Under the pieces are notes generated by a model. It was not told the origin of the DNA. It did no database searches and worked only from the letters and a program-made list of their open reading frames with translations. From contig VFZQ01000368.1 of the NCBI GenBank assembly GCA_016871135.1, positions 1 through 5,998 of the forward strand: a DNA stretch of 5,998 nucleotides. Reading direction: 5' to 3'. Positions 1 through 4,156 of this stretch are shown here, piece by piece. Position 1 is the first letter of the stretch; the number at the start of each line of letters is the position of its first letter. This DNA comes from Acidobacteriota bacterium. GTDB lineage: Bacteria > Acidobacteriota > Terriglobia > Bryobacterales > Bryobacteraceae. A program made the position numbers and the translations under genes.

Positions 1-2
1 AA

Positions 3-302
3 TCGGTTGTATTGCAGTTGGACGTCGGCACCTGTGTCCATGCGGGCGTCGATCCGGTTGAGTGGATTAGCAAGAATCCGGGGCGGTTCGCCTCCATTCA
101 TTGCAAGGACTGGTCGTCGGATCCGGCGATCGGCTACAAGGCGCTTTTCGGCGAAGGGTCTGCGCCGTGGAAGAAGATTTTTCAGGCCGCCGAGAAAAAG
201 GGCGGTGTCGAGTGCTATCTAATCGAGCAGGAAGGCAGCCGCTTCCCGGCGATGGAGACGGCCGAAAAATGCCTGGCCGCGTTTAAGAAACTGCGCGGTT
301 GA
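3..302 (+). CDS. Sugar-phosphate isomerase/epimerase-like TIM-barrel protein, C-terminal part (5' end outside window)
   Basis: This is the last 99 codons of a gene that enters from the left edge; the frame is open from the first full codon (position 3) to TGA at 300-302. The pattern is that of the xylose isomerase-like TIM-barrel family (sugar-phosphate isomerases/epimerases, IolE/hydroxypyruvate isomerase relatives). It begins with an LDVGTC strand, continues with a 'GVDPVEWISKNPGRF' helix-to-strand segment, then 'SIHCKDW', whose His and Asp match the family's metal-site region, and ends with 'GEGSAPWKKIFQAAEKKG' and 'YLIEQEGS', whose Glu matches the last metal ligand. Proteins of this family are usually about 270-300 residues, so roughly two thirds is missing. 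The family covers many sugars and inositols and the substrate cannot be named. The terminal 20 bases overlap the convergent hydrolase gene. Family assignment is fairly sure; the reaction is unknown. Confidence 0.8.
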   Translation, partial: SVVLQLDVGTCVHAGVDPVEWISKNPGRFASIHCKDWSSDPAIGYKALFGEGSAPWKKIFQAAEKKGGVECYLIEQEGSRFPAMETAEKCLAAFKKLRG

Positions 303-1521
303 AGAATTTGGCAACGATGGCGGCGAGGCTCCGGTAGAGGCCCGCGCCGCCGCCGGGCGTGCGTTCGGCGGCGAAGGCTTCGCGAGGCGTTGCGTTCGCG
401 CGAAGGCCATGATCCATGGGCAAAATCCGCAGGGCGGCTCTTCGCGAGTGCGCGGCGTTGATCAGCGACACGAGTCCTTGGCTCAACTCCTTGCTGGTGA
501 CGAAATCGCCGGCGCCATAGAGAACCAACACCGGCGCGGGAGGCGCTTGGCGCCATGCGTGAGCCAGATCGAGTTTCAACCAGCCGGCGACGTAGCTTGG
601 CGGTGAGTCGAAGCGGACTCTCCGGCGGCATTCGGGGTCTTCGCGTTCGATTTGGCCGGCCGGAACGCCGTCCAGAAGCAGCCTCCGAAGGCAGCGTTCG
701 TGGATCGCGGCTTCCGAGGGCGTGCCGGCGAGCGCGGCTTCGCGGCGGCGCATGGCGACGACGTAGTCGAAGAAACCGCCGCTCATGGCGCCGGTGAGCG
801 CGATGGCGCGCACGGGAAGGCCGCGGGCGACCAGAGGGGCGAGCGACGCACCGGCGCTGTGGCCGAATAGGAAGACGTCTTTGGCGCCCGATGCCTCGAC
901 GGCGGCGCGGTAGCCGTCGACCTCCTGTTCGATGCCGCCGGCCTCGCTGTAGCAGGGCGGGCCCTGGCTGTCGCCGGCGCCGGTTTTCTCGACGCGAAGG
1001 GTGGCGAAGCCGAGTTTGGTCAGGGCGTATAGAAGCTGGGCTTCGGGGTTGTTTCCGTCCGGCGACTCCTGAGAGCTGCAGCCGCTGCCGGCGATCCAAA
1101 CGATCAGCCGATCGTATTTGCCGTTTGCCGGGCGCGTGAGGAGGGTACGGCGGAGGTGGCCGCCCGCATTGACGGCGCCGTATTCAATGGCGATTCCGGG
1201 ATGGTGTTCGGGTGGTGGCGCGGCGAACCGCAAGCGGATCGGGATGGTCTTGCCGGCGCGCAGGATGTCGAGCGATTTTTCGCTGCCGGCCGGTTGCCGG
1301 ATCAGCGTTTGTGCGAACTCGAGAGTTACCGTCGCAGGTTGGCCGTCGACCGAGACGATGGCGTCTCCGGAGGCAATTCCGGCACGGGTGGCGTTGGAAT
1401 CGGCGGCGACCTGGGCTACCACGAGCGAGCCGTCGTGGGCGGTAAGCGCGAGACCGGAACGGCCGACTCTGGGCAACTCGGCGGCGTTGGAAACGAGGAC
1501 GAAAAACACGGCGAGCCGCAT
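283..1521 (-). CDS. Exported PDZ-domain alpha/beta hydrolase (serine esterase/peptidase-like)
   Basis: A 412-residue protein with three visible parts. Residues 1-14 (MRLAVFFVLVSNAA) look like a short signal peptide, so the protein probably acts in the periplasm or outside the cell. Residues about 20-99 form a PDZ domain with the typical 'ATRAGIASGDAIVSVDGQP' core (about 44-62). Residues about 110-410 are an alpha/beta hydrolase: likely oxyanion-hole region 'WIAGSGCSSQ' (142-151), 'EKTGAGDSQG' (178-187), nucleophile elbow GHSAG with Ser222, probable acid Asp339 in YGAGD, and probable base His371 in MDHG. The complete triad suggests an active enzyme; the substrate is unknown and could be an ester or peptide. 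It lies 39 bases downstream of the MCP gene on the same strand and is likely co-transcribed. No Shine-Dalgarno sequence is visible before the ATG at 1521, and that ATG lies in a hairpin. A second ATG four bases upstream (1525-1523) is in another frame. No upstream in-frame start exists before the MCP stop codon, so 1521 is the best start. PDZ plus hydrolase is a less common pairing; PDZ domains are more usual in HtrA/CtpA-type proteases. Confidence 0.85.
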   Translation of the reverse strand: MRLAVFFVLVSNAAELPRVGRSGLALTAHDGSLVVAQVAADSNATRAGIASGDAIVSVDGQPATVTLEFAQTLIRQPAGSEKSLDILRAGKTIPIRLRFAAPPPEHHPGIAIEYGAVNAGGHLRRTLLTRPANGKYDRLIVWIAGSGCSSQESPDGNNPEAQLLYALTKLGFATLRVEKTGAGDSQGPPCYSEAGGIEQEVDGYRAAVEASGAKDVFLFGHSAGASLAPLVARGLPVRAIALTGAMSGGFFDYVVAMRRREAALAGTPSEAAIHERCLRRLLLDGVPAGQIEREDPECRRRVRFDSPPSYVAGWLKLDLAHAWRQAPPAPVLVLYGAGDFVTSKELSQGLVSLINAAHSRRAALRILPMDHGLRANATPREAFAAERTPGGGAGLYRSLAAIVAKFFNRAVS

Positions 1522-1540
1522 ACATTGAGTGTATGCGGCT
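1514..1540 (-). promoter_or_regulatory. Perfect 11-bp hairpin enclosing the hydrolase start codon
   Basis: The arms AGCCGCATACA (1514-1524) and TGTATGCGGCT (1530-1540) are exact reverse complements, separated by a five-base loop (1525-1529). In the minus-strand transcript the hairpin lies just after the MCP stop codon, and the hydrolase ATG (1521-1519) is paired inside its 3' arm. No U-tract follows, so it is a poor match to an intrinsic terminator. It could reduce hydrolase translation, make it depend on ribosomes finishing the MCP gene, or act as an RNA-processing or 3'-stabilising structure. The repeat itself is certain; its function is inferred. Confidence 0.6.
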
Positions 1541-1560
1541 GGCGGTGTGAGTGTGGGGGA

Positions 1561-3096
1561 CTAGAAGCCGTCGAAGTTGTCGGAGGGGCCGCGTCTGCTG
1601 GCGGCCAGGGCCGGTTTGCGGCTGTTGGAGGGGCTGTGGCGTTGCGGCGGCGTTGGACGTTGTTTCTCGGTGGGATCTCCGGCGGTGAACAGATCCTGAA
1701 GGCCGGCAATGATTTCGTCGACGCCACGTGCGTGGGAACCGAGTTCGGTGCCGGCGGCGGCGCCTTCTTCGGCGGTGGCGGCCAGTTGCTGGGTGACTTG
1801 CTCCATGCGCGCCACGGCGCGGGCGATTTGTTCGATTCCCTTGGATTGTTCCTCGCTGCCGGAGTGCACATCTTCGACGAGTGTCTTTACCCGGTTGGCG
1901 GCGTTGGTGACGCCGGAGATTGCGTTGGCGACTTCGTCGAGCCGCTGTTTGCCCTCGCCCGCTTTGGCGATCGATTCCTCGATCAGTTGGGTGGTGTCCT
2001 TGGCGGCCTGCGCGGAACGCTGGGCGAGGCCGCGGACTTCGTCGGCGACGACGGCGAAGCCCATGCCGGCTTCACCGGCGCGCGCGGCTTCGACGGCGGC
2101 GTTGAGCGCCAGGATGTTGGTCTGGAAGGCGATGTCGTCGATTACCTTGATGATCTTCGAGATCCGGCCGGAGGAGTAGCTGATCTCGTTCATCGAATTC
2201 ATCATCTCGCGCAGCGCCACGTTGGCGTTCTGAATGATCGCGTGGGCCTCTTTGTTGCAGTTGGTTGCGCTTTCGGCGTGTTCGGCGTTGCGGCGGGTCA
2301 TCGAGTGGATCTCCTCGGCCGACGCTGAGGTTTCTTCGAGCGCCGCCGCCTGTTCGCTGGCCGCCAGCGAGACCGATTGGCTGGAGGCGGAAACTTGCGC
2401 GGCCGTTCCAGCCAACTGCTGCGAGTTCTGCATGAGGTCTGCGATGGAGTTGCGTAGTGCAAGCGTGATCGACCGTTGTAGGTAGAGCACAGTCAGGCCG
2501 ACTACGATGCTGATGACGCAAAGGAAACCCAACACAAGCAGGAGGGTGGTTCGCGTGACGCGCGCCGATTCGCCGAGCGACGCGAGTTCGCGCGCCTGGC
2601 TGTCAACCAGCATTCGCGCCGTTTTGTTCATTTGGTCGAGCTTGGGTAGCAGGCTTTGGTTCAACTGGCCGAGCGCGTCGTCCATTTTTTGCGCCTGCAG
2701 CTTGCCGAGTACCTGGCCGTGCTCAGCGCGAAAACCTTCGAATTCGCGCCGCAAGGAGACGAATTCGTTCGACCGCCCGTCGATCGATTCAAAGTCGTGC
2801 AGCAAACCGTTCATGGCTTCGTCGGTGGAACGAATCTCGGCCCGCACCTGTTCGGCCGTCTGCGTCTGCTGGAGGACGGTCGCCATGGCCAGAGCCCGTT
2901 CCATGCTTTCCAAATGAGATGCATTTGTGGCGATCTGGCCCGCCAGCGTCTGTTGCCGCGCGTTGACGTCGACGGCTGTCGTAAAACGCGACGCCAGGTA
3001 GTTGGCCACCCACAGGGCGCTGCTTCCTACGACCACTGTCAGTGCGACAACGACCCACGCGCACACCACTAATTTTCGGCCGGCTGACCATTTCAT
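1561..3096 (-). CDS. Methyl-accepting chemotaxis protein (transmembrane chemoreceptor)
   Basis: A 511-residue receptor that would sit in the inner membrane and control a CheA kinase through CheW. TM1 is about residues 9-30. A helical periplasmic sensor of about 150 residues (31-181) looks like a four-helix-bundle (4HB_MCP) type, and TM2 is about 182-206. The cytoplasmic coiled-coil signalling domain (about 215-470) carries the highly conserved hairpin tip, IDDIAFQTNILALNAAVEA at 319-337, followed by GFAVVADEVRGLAQRSAQAAKD. Candidate methylation segments are 'SEQAAALEET' (247-256) and 'TAEEGAA' (441-447). After TM2 there is only 'QRSITLALRNSIADL', a HAMP-like beginning; the rest of a normal HAMP (about 50 residues with a DEIG-type motif) is missing. 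A flexible Pro/Ser/Arg-rich tail (471-506) ends in NFDGF, matching the x-aromatic-x-x-aromatic CheR/CheB tether. The start is supported by AAGGA at 3111-3107, ten bases ahead of the ATG. It begins 18 bases after the TonB-like gene. The ligand cannot be predicted. Confidence 0.95.
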   Translation of the reverse strand: MKWSAGRKLVVCAWVVVALTVVVGSSALWVANYLASRFTTAVDVNARQQTLAGQIATNASHLESMERALAMATVLQQTQTAEQVRAEIRSTDEAMNGLLHDFESIDGRSNEFVSLRREFEGFRAEHGQVLGKLQAQKMDDALGQLNQSLLPKLDQMNKTARMLVDSQARELASLGESARVTRTTLLLVLGFLCVISIVVGLTVLYLQRSITLALRNSIADLMQNSQQLAGTAAQVSASSQSVSLAASEQAAALEETSASAEEIHSMTRRNAEHAESATNCNKEAHAIIQNANVALREMMNSMNEISYSSGRISKIIKVIDDIAFQTNILALNAAVEAARAGEAGMGFAVVADEVRGLAQRSAQAAKDTTQLIEESIAKAGEGKQRLDEVANAISGVTNAANRVKTLVEDVHSGSEEQSKGIEQIARAVARMEQVTQQLAATAEEGAAAGTELGSHARGVDEIIAGLQDLFTAGDPTEKQRPTPPQRHSPSNSRKPALAASRRGPSDNFDGF

Positions 3097-3114
3097 ACGC
3101 GTCGATTCCTTTTC

Positions 3115-3459
3115 CTAAAGTCTGAAGCTGAACCGCAGCGCCGCGACGGCCTGAGCGGGTTTGCCGTTTTCCTGGAACGGTTGAAACTTCCATTCCTTAA
3201 CTGCCTTAACGACTGTCGAAGTCAATAACGCATTGCCGCTGAGGATCTTTACCTCGGTCACGTCGCCCGACTCGGAAATGCGTGCTTCGACTTCGACTTC
3301 CCCTTGCACGCGCATCTGTTTTGCCATCGGGTTGTAGTCCGGCTGGATCTTTTTTGTCACTGCGCGGAGCGCCTCGGGTTGGGCGACGCGCATCTCGGCG
3401 GCACAGGGCGGTGCGGCGGCGATCAACATGGCCACCTGGATTTGAATCATCGTACTCAT
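3115..3459 (-). CDS. Small exported protein with a TonB C-terminal domain
   Basis: A 114-residue protein. Residues 1-21 (MSTMIQIQVAMLIAAAPPCAA) look like a cleavable signal peptide. Residues about 36-114 match the TonB C-terminal domain: 'QPDYNPMAKQMRVQGEVEVEARISESGDVTEVKILSGNALL', then 'AVKEWKFQPFQENGKPAQ' and a final 'ALRFSFRL' strand. True TonB is about 230-280 residues with a membrane anchor and a long proline-rich spacer to reach outer-membrane receptors. Both are absent here, so this is probably a free periplasmic TonB_C-fold protein, not an energy transducer. It is the first gene of the minus-strand set, 18 bases before the MCP. The start at 3459 is preferred over the ATG three codons later (3450) because AGGAG at 3473-3469 is nine bases from it. 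It might be a periplasmic partner of the receptor or of envelope beta-barrels; that is speculation from position. Confidence 0.85.
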   Translation of the reverse strand: MSTMIQIQVAMLIAAAPPCAAEMRVAQPEALRAVTKKIQPDYNPMAKQMRVQGEVEVEARISESGDVTEVKILSGNALLTSTVVKAVKEWKFQPFQENGKPAQAVAALRFSFRL

Positions 3460-3468
3460 TGATGGTCT

Positions 3469-3473
3469 CTCCT
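3469..3473 (-). promoter_or_regulatory. Shine-Dalgarno site of the TonB_C-domain gene
   Basis: AGGAG on the minus strand, nine bases before the ATG at 3459. It selects the first of two nearby in-frame ATGs (3459 rather than 3450, which would be 18 bases away). Confidence 0.7.
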
Positions 3474-3608
3474 ATACGGGGAACGTTCTTTTCCCTGATG
3501 CACTCTTCGGCCGGGGCGCGGGAAATGAGAGGCGAAGGGTGGAAAGTTGTTGCTTCAAGATTCCACCGTTCCAAACGATAAGACCAACGTGCCCACATTC
3601 GGCGGGCC

Positions 3609-3614
3609 AGAGGA
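3609..3614 (+). promoter_or_regulatory. Shine-Dalgarno site of cheW
   Basis: AGAGGA lies five bases before the ATG at 3620. It decides in favour of this start over the longest possible ORF, which would begin at 3539 and add 27 residues unlike CheW. Confidence 0.75.
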
Positions 3615-3619
3615 CTGCA

Positions 3620-4138
3620 ATGACCAAAGACCCGCTTTCAAAGACGATCTCGCAAGAGTTGCAGGGCGCCGGCAAGTACCTCGCGTTCTGGCTGGCCAAG
3701 GAGGAGTTCGCGGTACCGGTCGGCCGGGTGCGCGAGATCATCCCGGTACAGGAGATCACGCCCGTACCGCAGGCGCCTTTCTATGTGTTGGGTGTGATCA
3801 ACCTGCGTGGCAAAGTTGTGGCGGTAATGGACCTCCGGCTTCGGCTCGGCGTTGCGCGAGAGGGCGCCGATGTTCGGGCCTGTATCGTAGTCATGCAGCC
3901 GGACCCGTCGCGAGGCCGTTCACCGATCGGCGTGGTGGTCGATGGCGTCAGTGAAGTGCTACAGATCCAACCCGGGGAGTTGGAGGACACCGCGTCGCTC
4001 TCCAACGGTTGGATGCAGCTCGGCTGCGTGAATCAGATCGCCAAGAGCAAGGGTAAGGTGAAGCTGCTGCTGGAGATCGACCGGGTGCTGGCGCCGGCGG
4101 CCGAGGTCGGCGCCGAGCCGGAACCGGCCGCGGCCTAA
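3620..4138 (+). CDS. cheW: CheW chemotaxis coupling protein
   Basis: A 172-residue cytoplasmic adaptor that links chemoreceptor tips to the CheA P5 domain in signalling arrays. It is a single CheW domain (about 18-160): 'KYLAFWLAKEEFAVPVGRVREII' opens the first subdomain, 'FYVLGVINLRGKVVAVMDLRLRLG' (54-77) holds the conserved NLRG with Arg63, and 'SPIGVVVDGVSEVLQI' and 'KLLLEIDRVL' follow as in the family. The last dozen residues are an Ala/Glu/Pro tail. The length is typical (about 150-180). The start at 3620 has a good AGAGGA site; a longer in-frame ORF from 3539 is rejected for lack of homology. The gene ends in a tandem stop TAATAA (4136-4141). cheA follows after 18 bases in the same reading frame, so the two are almost certainly one transcript. 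The partners are expected to be the adjacent CheA and the divergent MCP. Confidence 0.95.
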   Translation: MTKDPLSKTISQELQGAGKYLAFWLAKEEFAVPVGRVREIIPVQEITPVPQAPFYVLGVINLRGKVVAVMDLRLRLGVAREGADVRACIVVMQPDPSRGRSPIGVVVDGVSEVLQIQPGELEDTASLSNGWMQLGCVNQIAKSKGKVKLLLEIDRVLAPAAEVGAEPEPAAA

Positions 4139-4156
4139 TAAAGACGGAACGCCTCC

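Larger units (their letters stand above)
3460..3619. other. Divergent intergenic region between the TonB/MCP/hydrolase and cheW/cheA sets
   Basis: This 160-bp gap lies between two outward-pointing gene sets and should contain both promoters. I found no convincing -35/-10 pair on either strand. A TGG (3540-3542) followed by TTGCT resembles a sigma-54 -24/-12 element, but its spacing is one base short. A small inverted repeat, GGGAA (3479-3483) with TTCCC (3491-3495), and the eight-base palindrome GAACGTTC (3481-3488) lie in the 5' leader of the minus-strand set and might be an operator or just chance. The plus-strand frame stays open through 3539-3619, but its translation does not resemble any CheW N-terminus. 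Confidence 0.5.

Noticed and set aside
215..1099. Minus-strand 294-codon frame, Arg/Pro-rich
   Set aside because: It overlaps the PDZ-hydrolase in another frame of the same strand; the Arg-rich translation is an out-of-frame reading of GC-rich codons.
1514..1540. Intrinsic terminator after the MCP gene
   Set aside because: The stem is strong, but no U-run follows on the minus strand and the hairpin includes the next gene's start codon.
1522..1563. Possible read-through fusion of MCP to the hydrolase
   Set aside because: The MCP stop and the hydrolase start are in the same frame with 13 sense codons between, but the MCP ends naturally in a tether motif and the hydrolase starts with a signal peptide, so a fusion makes no biological sense.
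1156..2328. Long plus-strand open frame (390 codons), Gly/Val/Asp-rich, opposite the MCP and hydrolase genes
   Set aside because: It is antisense to two well-recognised genes, has low-complexity composition typical of the reverse strand of GC-rich coding DNA, and shows no domain.
3540..3554. Sigma-54-like element TGG...TTGCT before cheW
   Set aside because: The spacing between the GG and GC elements is one base shorter than sigma-54 promoters require, and the -24 half (TGGAAA) is a weak match.
3539..3619. Upstream extension of cheW by 27 codons
   Set aside because: The residues are unlike CheW and no ribosome site precedes 3539, whereas AGAGGA sits at the right distance from 3620.
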